Part shown: positions 25,349 to 33,305 of the stretch, piece after piece
How the letters are laid out: each line of letters begins with the position of its first letter
Position numbering within the stretch: the stretch's first letter is position 1
NCBI RefSeq assembly: GCF_016790065.1
Contig: NZ_JAEUPY010000165.1
Span: 1 to 38,705 of the forward strand
Length of the DNA stretch: 38,705 bases
Direction of reading: 5' to 3'
Source of the DNA: Steroidobacter sp.
GTDB lineage: Bacteria; Pseudomonadota; Gammaproteobacteria; Steroidobacterales; Steroidobacteraceae
The notes under the pieces: generated by a model
The model's database searches: none
What the model saw: the letters and a program-made list of their open reading frames with translations, nothing else
What the model was told of the DNA's origin: nothing
Made by a program: the position numbers and the translations under genes

Positions 25349-26557
25349 TCAATTGCCGGCGCATTCCGCAGCCACGCGCGCAAACACGCGCCGCAGACTG
25401 CCGTCGTTTCTGAAGTCGTTACCGATGGCCGCGACGCGGCCGTGCTCGGCCGTATCGGCGGGCGAGCGGAAACACACCTTGCGGAAAGCCTTCTCCGCCT
25501 GGCACTGCGCGAACGCGCCGCTGTATGCCAGTTCCTGACCCAGGCTCTTGGCGCCGCTGCCGCTGCCGCTGAGGCTCGAATCCCAGCCCAGCACGTTCAC
25601 GTCGTTGCGGCCCGGCAGGCGCATGCGGTTTTCCCAAGCGTCATCGGGCGTGACGAAGCCGGGCTTGAAGTTGTCGGAATTGATCAGGTACTTCTGCTGC
25701 ACCTGGTTGGCGGTGTACACCAGCCGGCTGACGGTCTCGTCGAAGTCGTAGTACGCAAACGCCTGCGCCATCGAGTCCATCACCGAGTGACAGCCGATGC
25801 AGTTGTTGTTGAACACGCTGCTGTCGCCGCCCGGGCTGCGGGTCACGTCCTGGCGGATGCGATCCGGCGGCCGGGTGGTGTCGTGCACCTGTTCCAGGTC
25901 GCGGCACATGTGATTCAGCAAGGTGAAACGAAACATCGCGCGGTTGGTGCCGTCGATGAAGAATGCTTCGGCGCCGGCGCGTGAAGTCATGATGCCGGCG
26001 GTCGCGCTCGGCGGCAGACCGTTCAACGACGACTGCGTAGTGCGCGTCAGGGTGCGCAGGTCGACGCTGTTCGATTCCAGCGCCTCGTAATGCGCGTTGC
26101 TGGTCGGCGAGTACGCCGGCACGCCCGAGCCGCTGCCGATATAAACCACGTCATCGAACAACACCTGACGGAAATCGGCGTTGTCCTTGACCAGACCGAT
26201 CACGGTGGCGCTGTAATCGTTGAGCGGCGCGAAAATGCTTTGATCCCGGTTGGTCCAGGGCGACGCAAAGTTCTTCAGCGTGACGCTGTAGAAGTTCTTG
26301 GAGTGTTCCTGGGCCGGATCGATGATGAAGGACGCGGTGTCCGCCGCGCCGTTGGCGACGATCCGGTTCTCCAGGATGGTGAGCAGCGCTTCGGAAGGCG
26401 GCGTGCCGGTGAGCCGGTCGTACATACGACGGGCTTGGGCGCGCTCGGTCGGTCCGGCGGCGGCCTGTTGCCCCGACACCAGTGCCACCAGCGCAATACC
26501 CATGGCAGCTGCTTTCGCGAGCGGCGAGGTTGCGTCATTGCGTTTCATATTGCTCAT
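25349..26557 (-). CDS. Periplasmic protein with one CXXCH haem site, uncharacterised
   Basis: A 402-residue protein with a signal peptide (ALVALVSGQQAAA). The single haem motif CIGCH lies at 253-257 within NNNCIGCHSVMDSMAQAF, a wording typical of the cytochrome-like DUF1585/DUF1588-type proteins that accompany DUF1501 genes. Other Cys occur at NHMCRDLEQ, FAQCQAEKAFRKVCF and near the end (AAECAGN). The N-terminal third (RMYDRLTGTPPSEALL) resembles DUF1549-type sequence, as seen in large planctomycete cytochrome proteins. It is the first gene of the leftward operon. The ATG at 26557 is chosen with GGGA 9 nt upstream; ATGs at 26566 and 26548 are also in frame. A role in electron transfer with the next gene's product is likely. 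Confidence 0.78.
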   Translation of the reverse strand: MSNMKRNDATSPLAKAAAMGIALVALVSGQQAAAGPTERAQARRMYDRLTGTPPSEALLTILENRIVANGAADTASFIIDPAQEHSKNFYSVTLKNFASPWTNRDQSIFAPLNDYSATVIGLVKDNADFRQVLFDDVVYIGSGSGVPAYSPTSNAHYEALESNSVDLRTLTRTTQSSLNGLPPSATAGIMTSRAGAEAFFIDGTNRAMFRFTLLNHMCRDLEQVHDTTRPPDRIRQDVTRSPGGDSSVFNNNCIGCHSVMDSMAQAFAYYDFDETVSRLVYTANQVQQKYLINSDNFKPGFVTPDDAWENRMRLPGRNDVNVLGWDSSLSGSGSGAKSLGQELAYSGAFAQCQAEKAFRKVCFRSPADTAEHGRVAAIGNDFRNDGSLRRVFARVAAECAGN

Positions 26558-27057
26558 GCAGCTCATTCCCAGGGCCGGACCATCTACTCTCGGCAGACTC
26601 CGACGATCACTTAAGGGCCACCCGCGATACCGGTACTTGGTCGGTTGTCCCCCGACATTCGCGGCGGACTATACGGTTGCGTTTTCAGCCAGTTAACTGT
26701 CTCAATCGCCATACGTCGCGTGCCGGAGACAGTGTCGACTGCTTCGCGCGCGCGTGTAGTCTCGCCGCCACGATGCGCATTCCGCCGACACGGGTCGTCA
26801 AGAGCGCCAGCCGAGGCGCCATTGATATCGAGGCAGTCACGGCGGGAATGTGAGGCGCTTCACGCAATACCGTGGCCCCCTGTGGGTCGTGCCACAGATT
26901 CAGGGAATGTCGCGCTGGCTCTGTGACTCGTTTAACGGATCGCGAAATATGTCGCGTCGAAGATGGCGCCCCGCCAAAATCGCGCGCCTCCTCGAGATGA
27001 GATGTGACTTGCCTGGCCGATGTTTGTGATCGATGAGAAATCCGGAGTAACGCTTCA
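26558..27057. promoter_or_regulatory. Divergent control region between two envelope redox operons
   Basis: Five hundred base pairs without a supported gene, holding the promoters of the leftward and rightward operons. An inverted repeat CTGTGG (26880-26885), 6 nt, CCACAG (26892-26897) is a candidate operator, and a related TCTGTGAC occurs near 26920. A GGAG about 11 nt before the rightward ATG serves as its ribosome site. I could not identify -35/-10 boxes with confidence. Short frames on both strands are Arg- and Ser-rich and unconvincing. Confidence 0.5.
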
Positions 27058-29832
27058 ATGAGTCAGCAGGCGCAGCCACAGGCGTCGAATCGAGCCCTCG
27101 TGCGCAACGGCGCGCTGGCGCTCCTCATGAGCGCCATGGCGGCGTTGCTGGGCGGCTGCGACAGCGGCAGCGGCGGCACCGACGTGACCATCGGCAGCGG
27201 CCAGAACCTGGATCCGGTGACCCTGGACTTCCCGGTGTTCTATGTGAAGCGTCCGGTGCCCGATCCCGAAGACGACGAATTGACCAACGCCGATGCGCGC
27301 GAGCTGTTGCGTTTCGAAATCGGCGCCGACCTGTTCATGCGCGACCGTGCCTCGACGTCGGCCCCTGAGATCAACATCACGTCCGGGGAGACCCAGGGGC
27401 TCGGCGACGTGCGCGACGTGGATGTGAATTACGACGGCACCAAGGTGGTGTTCTCGATGCGCGCGCGCTTCATCGAAGACGCCGACGAGGAAGATCAGCC
27501 CACCTGGAACGTCTGGGAATACGATGTGACCAGCCGCGTGCTCCGTCGCATCATCACGTCGGACATCGTCGAGGAAGCCGGCCACGACATCATGCCGCAC
27601 TACCTGCCGGACGGCCGGATCGTGTTCAGCTCGACCCGCCAGCAACAGTCGCGCGCCATCCTGCTGGATGAAAACAAACCGCAGTTCGCCGCTCAGGACG
27701 AGAACGACAACGAGCCGGCCTTCGTGCTGCACGTGATGGATGCCGACGGCACCAACATTCATCAGATCTCGTTCAACCAGAGCCACGATCTGGACCCGTC
27801 GGTACTGGCCAACGGCCGCATCGTGTTCACGCGCTGGGAACATCACATCGACGACAACCAGTTCGATCTGTACAGCGTCAATCCGGACGGCACCGATCTG
27901 CAACTGTTGTATGGCGCAAACAGTCACCAGACCGGTACGGCCAACCCGCCGCCGGCCACCACCCTCAGCACCATTCAGTTCCTGGGCGCGCGCGCCATGC
28001 AGGATGGCCGCACGCTGTCGCTGGTCCGGCCGTTTCAGGGCACCGGCGAAGGCGGCGATCTGATCCTGATCGACACCGACACCTACGTCGACAACACCCG
28101 TGCCGCCGCCGCTGGCAACGCCATGACTGGCCCGGCGCAGACGCGCGCGCTGCCGACCGACGTGCGAACAATTCCCGGCCCGTCGCCTGGCGGTCGCTAT
28201 CGCACGGCCATGCCACTGTTCGACGGCACCGGCCGCTTGCTGGTCAGCTGGTCGCAGTGCCGCCTGGTCGAGAACACCCGCATCGTTCCCTGCACCAGCG
28301 AACGCCTGGCGAACGCCAACGCGGTGGAAGCGCCGCCGCTGTACGGCATCTATGTTTACGACGTGCGTGAGAACACTCAGCGCCCCATCGTGGTCCCGCA
28401 GGAAGGTTTCATCTACACCGAAGTCGTGTCGGGTTCGCAACGCACCTTGCCGCTGGTCATTCCAGACCGCGTGGCTGGCGTCGACTATGCGACCGACTTC
28501 CAAGCCTCGGCGATGGGCGTGCTGAGCATTCGTAGCGTGTATGACATCGACGGCGTGGACACCGCGCCCGGCGGCATCGCCACCGTTCGCAATCCAGCCA
28601 ACGCCGGTTATGCGACTCGCCCCGCTCGTTTCCTTCGCGTCGAAAAGGCCGTGTCCATTCCGGACAACGACACTCGCAATTTCTCCAACACTGCGTTCGG
28701 TCCGAACCGCGCGCTGGGCATGCGTGAAATCCTGGGTTACGCGCCGGTCGAACCGGACGGCTCGGTGAAAGTGAAAGTGCCGGCCAACGTCGCGTTCGGC
28801 ATCAGCGTGCTGGATGCGAATGGCCGCAGATTGGGCGGCACCATCGGCGGCCGTCACACCAATTGGTTACAGCTGCAGCCCGGCGAAGAGCTCACTTGTA
28901 ACGGCTGTCACAACGGCGCCGCGACCCCGCCGTTCGCGCATGGTCGCAAAGGCATGACGAACTCGGTGAACGCCGGCGCGCCGACCACCGGCGTGGCCTT
29001 CCCGAACACCAACATCGCGTTGTTCGCAAATGCAGGCGAAAGCATGGCCGAGACGCGCAACCGGATCATGTGCGGCGGCGCCTGTTCGTTGAGCGTCGAC
29101 CTGGCGTTCCGTGACTATTGGCGAACGACGGCACCGACCACCAACGAGGTGGACGCGTGTTACGCCGCCACTCAGAACAATGTGTTGATCAATGCGCTCG
29201 ATCCGACCCAGCGCTTCACTTGCACCAATTCGTTGCCGCTCGGCGCGGCGCTGCCGACCGCCTCGTCGTGCCGGACCAACCCGACCAGCCTGTGCCGCAT
29301 CACCATTCATTACGAACAGCACATTCATCCGCTGTGGGGCGTGGACCGCCCGGTCGACGCCAACAATGACGGCATTCCCGACGTGGACGGCGGCGGCCAG
29401 CCCATCAACAACAAGTGCAATAGCTGTCATGCGCCGGTGAATGCGGCCGCCATGGCGCAGGTGCCGGCCGGCGACCTGGATCTGAGCGACGGCCCGTCCG
29501 AGGACCAGCCGTTGCAGTTCAATTCATATCGCGAGCTGCTGTTCGGCGACCGCGGTCAGATACTGAACGGCGGTCAGCTGGAAGATGAGTGTCTGGCCTT
29601 CCAGACCGACCCGGTTACCAACGTGACCACGTGCGTGACCTTCCGTCAGGTGACCGCCTCGATGAGCGCCAACGGCGCCAATGCCTCGCGCTTCTTCACC
29701 AAGATGCAGGGCACCGCCGGCACGGTCGACCATAGCGACTTTATGTCACCAAGTGAGTTACGCTTGCTGTCCGAATGGTTGGACATCGGCGCGCAGTACT
29801 TCAACGACCCGTTCACCGCCCCGGAGAATTGA
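27058..29832 (+). CDS. Hydrazine-synthase-alpha-like (HzsA-related) diheme lipoprotein
   Basis: A 924-residue protein with a lipoprotein signal (lipobox LLGGC). Residues about 105-300 form PD40-type propeller repeats (DVRDVDVNYDGTKVVFSMRA; GHDIMPHYLPDGRIVFSSTR; DLDPSVLANGRIVFTRWEHH; LYSVNPDGTD). The later part has VKVPANVAFGISVLDANGRR and LQPGEELTCNGCHNG, wording typical of HzsA-related proteins. Haem motifs are CNGCH (614-618) and CNSCH (787-791). In anammox bacteria the alpha subunit of hydrazine synthase carries two haems c. The much wider family in other bacteria has no known reaction, and no beta/gamma subunit genes are here, so hydrazine synthesis should not be assumed. Its stop overlaps the next start (TGATG), showing coupled translation. 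First gene of the rightward operon. Confidence 0.85.
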   Translation: MSQQAQPQASNRALVRNGALALLMSAMAALLGGCDSGSGGTDVTIGSGQNLDPVTLDFPVFYVKRPVPDPEDDELTNADARELLRFEIGADLFMRDRASTSAPEINITSGETQGLGDVRDVDVNYDGTKVVFSMRARFIEDADEEDQPTWNVWEYDVTSRVLRRIITSDIVEEAGHDIMPHYLPDGRIVFSSTRQQQSRAILLDENKPQFAAQDENDNEPAFVLHVMDADGTNIHQISFNQSHDLDPSVLANGRIVFTRWEHHIDDNQFDLYSVNPDGTDLQLLYGANSHQTGTANPPPATTLSTIQFLGARAMQDGRTLSLVRPFQGTGEGGDLILIDTDTYVDNTRAAAAGNAMTGPAQTRALPTDVRTIPGPSPGGRYRTAMPLFDGTGRLLVSWSQCRLVENTRIVPCTSERLANANAVEAPPLYGIYVYDVRENTQRPIVVPQEGFIYTEVVSGSQRTLPLVIPDRVAGVDYATDFQASAMGVLSIRSVYDIDGVDTAPGGIATVRNPANAGYATRPARFLRVEKAVSIPDNDTRNFSNTAFGPNRALGMREILGYAPVEPDGSVKVKVPANVAFGISVLDANGRRLGGTIGGRHTNWLQLQPGEELTCNGCHNGAATPPFAHGRKGMTNSVNAGAPTTGVAFPNTNIALFANAGESMAETRNRIMCGGACSLSVDLAFRDYWRTTAPTTNEVDACYAATQNNVLINALDPTQRFTCTNSLPLGAALPTASSCRTNPTSLCRITIHYEQHIHPLWGVDRPVDANNDGIPDVDGGGQPINNKCNSCHAPVNAAAMAQVPAGDLDLSDGPSEDQPLQFNSYRELLFGDRGQILNGGQLEDECLAFQTDPVTNVTTCVTFRQVTASMSANGANASRFFTKMQGTAGTVDHSDFMSPSELRLLSEWLDIGAQYFNDPFTAPEN

Positions 29833-30608
29833 TGTCTCGGTCGCTCACGCCGTTAAGGATCCTTTGGTCACTGTTGCTGTTGATTGCGGCGGGAGTGCAC
29901 GCTGAGGAGCAGGCCGAGGACTCGGCCAAGGACGCCGGCCACAAGATCCTGATCGCCGATCCGTTCATCGAGCTGCACACCGGCCCGGGTCGCGGCTATC
30001 CCATTTTTCATGTGGTGGAACGCGGCCGCGAAGTGGTGCTGGTGAAACGCCGTACCGACTGGTTTCAACTGCGTACCGATCAAGGCGTGGAAGGCTGGGC
30101 ACCCCGCTCCCAGATGATCGCGACGCTCGAGCCCACCGGCGAGCCGCTCGACCTGCAGGAACCGGCCCGCGAAAATTACATGAGCCGGCGCTGGCAGGGC
30201 GGCATCATGGGCGGCGACTTCGCCGGCGCCAGCGTGATCTCGGTGTTCGGCGGTTATGCGTTCAGCGACAACCTGTCCATCGAGCTGACTTTCGATCATA
30301 TCCTCGGCGAGTTTTCCAACGGCTACAGCGCCACCATCGGCCTGATGCATTTGTTCGCGCCCGAGTGGCGCATCTCGCCGTACTTCACCTTGGGCACCGG
30401 CATCATCTATACCGAACCCAAATCGAATCTGGTGCAGTCCATCGACCGCGACGACCAGATCGGCTATGTCGGCGGCGGTCTACAGTTTTATCTGACCCGT
30501 CGTTTCATGTTGCGCACTGAATATCGGAACAACATCATATTCACCAGCCGCAACGATAACGAGGAAGTGGACGAATGGAAGTATCTCGGTTTCGCATTCT
30601 TTTTCTGA
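29832..30608 (+). CDS. SH3-domain protein with a C-terminal outer-membrane beta-barrel
   Basis: A 258-residue protein. The signal peptide ends at GVHA (residue 24). An SH3-like domain (about 40-100) reads PFIELHTGPGRGYPIFHVVE, VKRRTDWFQLRTDQGVEGWA. The last 140 residues are an eight-stranded-barrel pattern of alternating residues (YAFSDNLSIELTFDHILGEF; ISPYFTLGTGIIYTEP; FMLRTEYRNNIIF) with terminal Phe residues (GFAFFF). Such proteins belong to a family of outer-membrane barrels annotated in myxobacteria and gammaproteobacteria without a known function. The SH3 part could bind peptidoglycan or a partner in the periplasm. The start shares TGATG with the haem gene's stop, and the 3' end overlaps the next gene by 34 bp. 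Confidence 0.85.
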   Translation: MSRSLTPLRILWSLLLLIAAGVHAEEQAEDSAKDAGHKILIADPFIELHTGPGRGYPIFHVVERGREVVLVKRRTDWFQLRTDQGVEGWAPRSQMIATLEPTGEPLDLQEPARENYMSRRWQGGIMGGDFAGASVISVFGGYAFSDNLSIELTFDHILGEFSNGYSATIGLMHLFAPEWRISPYFTLGTGIIYTEPKSNLVQSIDRDDQIGYVGGGLQFYLTRRFMLRTEYRNNIIFTSRNDNEEVDEWKYLGFAFFF

Positions 30609-31273
30609 GCCTGCTGGCCGTTACGGTGCTGCCGGGCTGTTCGTTGCTCGGCGGTCGCGGCGTCGACCAGCCACAGCCTGCTGCATCCTCCGAGCAGATA
30701 ACCGGCGAGCCGGATCAGAAGCCCATCATCGATCCGCAGGTCGAGCGTCGTGAAATCAAACGCACGCGCATCGACACTGAAGATTTCGAGTTGGGTGCGT
30801 ATGTCGGCGTGCTGAGCATCGAAGACTTCGAGAGCAACGTGGTGTACGGCGGCCGGCTCGCGTATCACCTCACCGAAGACTTCTTCATCGAAGGCACGTA
30901 CGGCCAATCGCGCGCCGGCCGTACCAGTTACGAGAACCTGTCCGGCTCGGCCGATCTGTTGTCGGATAAGGATCGCGACTATTCGTACTACGCCGTTTCC
31001 TTAGGCTGGAATGCGTTACCCGGTGAAATCTTTATCGGCAAAAACCGGGCTTACAACAGCGCCTTTTATCTAGTGGCCGGCATCGGTAGCACCCAGTTCG
31101 GCGGCGACGACCGCTTTACCGTGAACGGCGGCTTTGGTTATCGCGTGTTGCCGACAGATTGGGTCGCGGTGCATTTCGACGTACGCGATCACGTCTACGA
31201 CATCGACATCCTGGGCGAGAAAAAGATCGTCAATAATCTAGAAGCGCATCTCGGTTTATCGATTTTCTTCTGA
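30575..31273 (+). CDS. Outer-membrane beta-barrel lipoprotein
   Basis: A 232-residue protein with a lipobox LPGC (Cys22), a Pro/Gln-rich linker, then a barrel: FELGAYVGVLSIEDFESNVV, YGGRLAYHLTEDFFIEGTYG, FTVNGGFGYRVLPTDWVAVH, ending in LGLSIFF. It resembles the preceding gene's barrel, including paired terminal Phe residues, and the two probably arose by duplication. A lipid anchor on a barrel protein is unusual and may tether an N-terminal tail at the inner leaflet of the outer membrane. The start overlaps the preceding gene by 34 bp. Role unknown; a structural partner of the haem lipoproteins is plausible. Confidence 0.82.
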   Translation: MEVSRFRILFLSLLAVTVLPGCSLLGGRGVDQPQPAASSEQITGEPDQKPIIDPQVERREIKRTRIDTEDFELGAYVGVLSIEDFESNVVYGGRLAYHLTEDFFIEGTYGQSRAGRTSYENLSGSADLLSDKDRDYSYYAVSLGWNALPGEIFIGKNRAYNSAFYLVAGIGSTQFGGDDRFTVNGGFGYRVLPTDWVAVHFDVRDHVYDIDILGEKKIVNNLEAHLGLSIFF

Positions 31274-31328
31274 GCGACGATACCCGCTGGACAACTGTGT
31301 CCCACCTGATGTGAGAGGGTCGTCGAAC

Positions 31329-31835
31329 ATGTCGCTGAGCAAACGGATGCGTGCCGGTATTCGTATCACCGCGCTGTGCAGCGCGCTCTTTGTTTCTTCC
31401 CTGACCGGTGCGAGCTCCTCGCTGGCACCGACGTTCAGCTTGCCGTCGCGAGCTGGCGACAACGTGTCGCTGGATCAGCTCAAAGGCAAAGTGGTGATGT
31501 TGAATTTCTGGGCCAGCTGGTGCGGTCCGTGCCGCACGGAAATGCCGCTTCTCGAACAGATGCACAAGCGCTACAGTGCGCTCGGCTTCACCATGGTGGG
31601 CGTGAACGTGGAAGCGGACACCAAGGACGCCGAACGCTGGTTGAAAGACATGCAGGTGTCCTTCCCGGTGCTGTTCGATCGCGACAGCAAGGTCAGCAAG
31701 TTGTACGACGTGAGCGCCATGCCCAGCACGGTGTTCATCGATCGCAAGGGCAACGTTCGTTATCTGCACAAGGGCTACAAGCCCGGCGACGAAGGCGAGT
31801 ATCTGAATCAGATCCGCGCCCTGCTCAAAGAGTAA
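31329..31835 (+). CDS. TlpA-like thioredoxin, exported
   Basis: A 168-residue protein with a signal peptide or membrane anchor (residues about 10-30) and a TlpA/ResA-type thioredoxin fold: LAPTFSLPSRAGDNVSLDQL, VVMLNFWASWCGPCRTEMPL with the active site WCGPC (64-68), and the cis-Pro loop SAMPSTVFIDRKG. Proteins like this reduce or isomerise disulfides in the periplasm, often to keep CXXCH or metal-binding Cys of a neighbouring product reduced. That fits the next gene's Cys-rich tail and the haem proteins encoded nearby. The ATG at 31329 has GAGAGG about 12 nt upstream; it also lies 55 bp after the preceding gene, so it may have some independent expression. Confidence 0.92.
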   Translation: MSLSKRMRAGIRITALCSALFVSSLTGASSSLAPTFSLPSRAGDNVSLDQLKGKVVMLNFWASWCGPCRTEMPLLEQMHKRYSALGFTMVGVNVEADTKDAERWLKDMQVSFPVLFDRDSKVSKLYDVSAMPSTVFIDRKGNVRYLHKGYKPGDEGEYLNQIRALLKE

Positions 31836-31847
31836 GAGGTCCCGCAC

Positions 31848-32108
31848 GTGGATACAGGATTGGCGGTCAAGAAGGGGCTGAATGCGGCCCGCAACGCAGT
31901 TGTGACCGTCGGGTTGCTGGCAGGCCTCACGGCCTGCGGCAACATCGAGCCTTGGGTGAAGCCTTACGAGCGTCAGGCGCTGGCCGATCCCATCATGGCG
32001 CAGAATCCCAATCCGGTGTCCTCAGCTTATATGGACCACGTGTTCGAGGCTCGCGAGGGCGCTCGTGGCGCGCTCGGCGGCGGCGGCGGTGGCTGCGGCT
32101 GTAACTGA
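31848..32108 (+). CDS. DUF4266 small Cys-containing lipoprotein
   Basis: An 86-residue lipoprotein with lipobox LTAC (Cys30). The mature part reads CGNIEPWVKPYERQALADPI, then SSAYMDHVFEAREGARGALG, and ends in a run of six Gly followed by CGCN. This is the DUF4266 pattern. The C-terminal CGC pair could bind a metal or form a reactive dithiol served by the adjacent TlpA-like protein. The function is unknown. The start is GTG at 31848 with AAGAGGT a few nt upstream. The gene sits 12 bp after the thioredoxin gene and 8 bp before the DUF3570 gene, which is the usual company of this family. Confidence 0.93.
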   Translation: MDTGLAVKKGLNAARNAVVTVGLLAGLTACGNIEPWVKPYERQALADPIMAQNPNPVSSAYMDHVFEAREGARGALGGGGGGCGCN

Positions 32109-32116
32109 GACCACGC

Positions 32117-33304
32117 ATGAGCTCGCTGTTCAATACGCCTCGTTCCTGGCTTCGCTCGGCAGCAGCTGCTGCTTTGCTGGTATTGCCGCTGGCTGCTTCC
32201 GCCGGCGTGCTGCCAGATGACAGGGCCGACGCGCTGTATCACCGCTACGAAGGCGGCGGCGTCACCATTCAAGGTCCGTCGGTGTTGGTGCGTAAGAAGT
32301 TGGCGGAGAAGTACGCCGTCAGCGCCAACTACTATCAGGACATGATCACCAGCGCGTCCATCGACGTCGAGGTGAGCGGCGCCAGCGAATACAAAGAAGA
32401 GCGCGATCAATACAGCCTCGGCTTCGAGTATCTGCGCGGCAAGACCACGTACAACCTCGGTTACACCAGCAGCGAAGAGAACGATTACGAGGCGCAGACC
32501 GCCAGCTTCGGGCTGAGCCAGGATTTGTTCGGCGACTTGACCACCATCTCGATGGGCTTCTCGCGCGGCAAGGACAAGGTGCGCAACTCCACCGATCCCG
32601 GCTTCGAGCGGGACATCGATCGCTGGAGCTATCGAGTCGGCGTGTCGCAGATTCTGACCAAGTCGTTCATCGGCACGTTGAACTTCGAAGTCATCACCGA
32701 CGAAGGCTTCTTGAACAACCCGTATCGTTCGTATCGATACATCAATCCCAATGACACTCGCCTGTTCGTGCTCGAACAGGAGTTGTATCCGCGCACCCGC
32801 ACCAGTAATGCGGTCGCGATCAACGGCCGTTACTTCCTGCCGTATCGCGCGGCCGTGTACGGCGGCTACCGCTTCTTCACCGACACTTGGGGCATCGTGG
32901 CGGACACCTTCGAGGTGGGCTATGTGCATCCCATCAAGCCGCAGTGGACTCTCGAAGCACGCGTGCGTTACTACAAGCAGGACAACGCGGACTTTTATGC
33001 CGACCTGTTCGGCCGCTCCAACCAACAGAACTTCATGGCGCGCGACAAGGAATTGTCGACGTTCAACAGCATGGCGTTCCGCATCGGCGCCAGCTACGAA
33101 TTCGCCCAGACCGGCTGGCGCTTCGTGAAAAAAGGCTCGCTGAATTTGTTTTACGATCGTATCGAGTTTCGTTACGACGACTTCCGCGACGCGCGCTTCT
33201 CACGACTGGCCACCAGTGACCCGAACTTCCGCGCCGCCGGCAGCGAGCCTATGTATGAGTTCGGCGCCAACGTGATTCAGGCATTCGTTTCGATCTGGTT
33301 CTAG
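32117..33304 (+). CDS. DUF3570 family outer-membrane barrel protein
   Basis: A 395-residue protein with a signal peptide (LLVLPLAASA). The mature N-terminus and the YHRYEGGGVTIQGPSVLVRK segment match the DUF3570 family, followed by repeated beta-strand pairs: YAVSANYYQDMITSASIDVE, YSLGFEYLRGKTTYNLGYTS, WTLEARVRYYKQDNADFYAD and a C-terminal aromatic end FVSIWF. The family is predicted to form a large outer-membrane barrel; no function is established. It is regularly encoded right after DUF4266 and thioredoxin-like genes, as here, suggesting that the three form a unit. The next gene starts 2 nt after its stop codon. Confidence 0.92.
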   Translation: MSSLFNTPRSWLRSAAAAALLVLPLAASAGVLPDDRADALYHRYEGGGVTIQGPSVLVRKKLAEKYAVSANYYQDMITSASIDVEVSGASEYKEERDQYSLGFEYLRGKTTYNLGYTSSEENDYEAQTASFGLSQDLFGDLTTISMGFSRGKDKVRNSTDPGFERDIDRWSYRVGVSQILTKSFIGTLNFEVITDEGFLNNPYRSYRYINPNDTRLFVLEQELYPRTRTSNAVAINGRYFLPYRAAVYGGYRFFTDTWGIVADTFEVGYVHPIKPQWTLEARVRYYKQDNADFYADLFGRSNQQNFMARDKELSTFNSMAFRIGASYEFAQTGWRFVKKGSLNLFYDRIEFRYDDFRDARFSRLATSDPNFRAAGSEPMYEFGANVIQAFVSIWF

Positions 33305-33305
33305 A

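Noticed and set aside
27055-28857. A 600-codon open frame on the minus strand opposite the HzsA-like gene
   Set aside because: Its composition is His-, Gly- and Arg-rich with no family pattern. The plus-strand gene has a lipobox, propeller repeats and two haem motifs. Long antisense frames are common opposite GC-rich genes.
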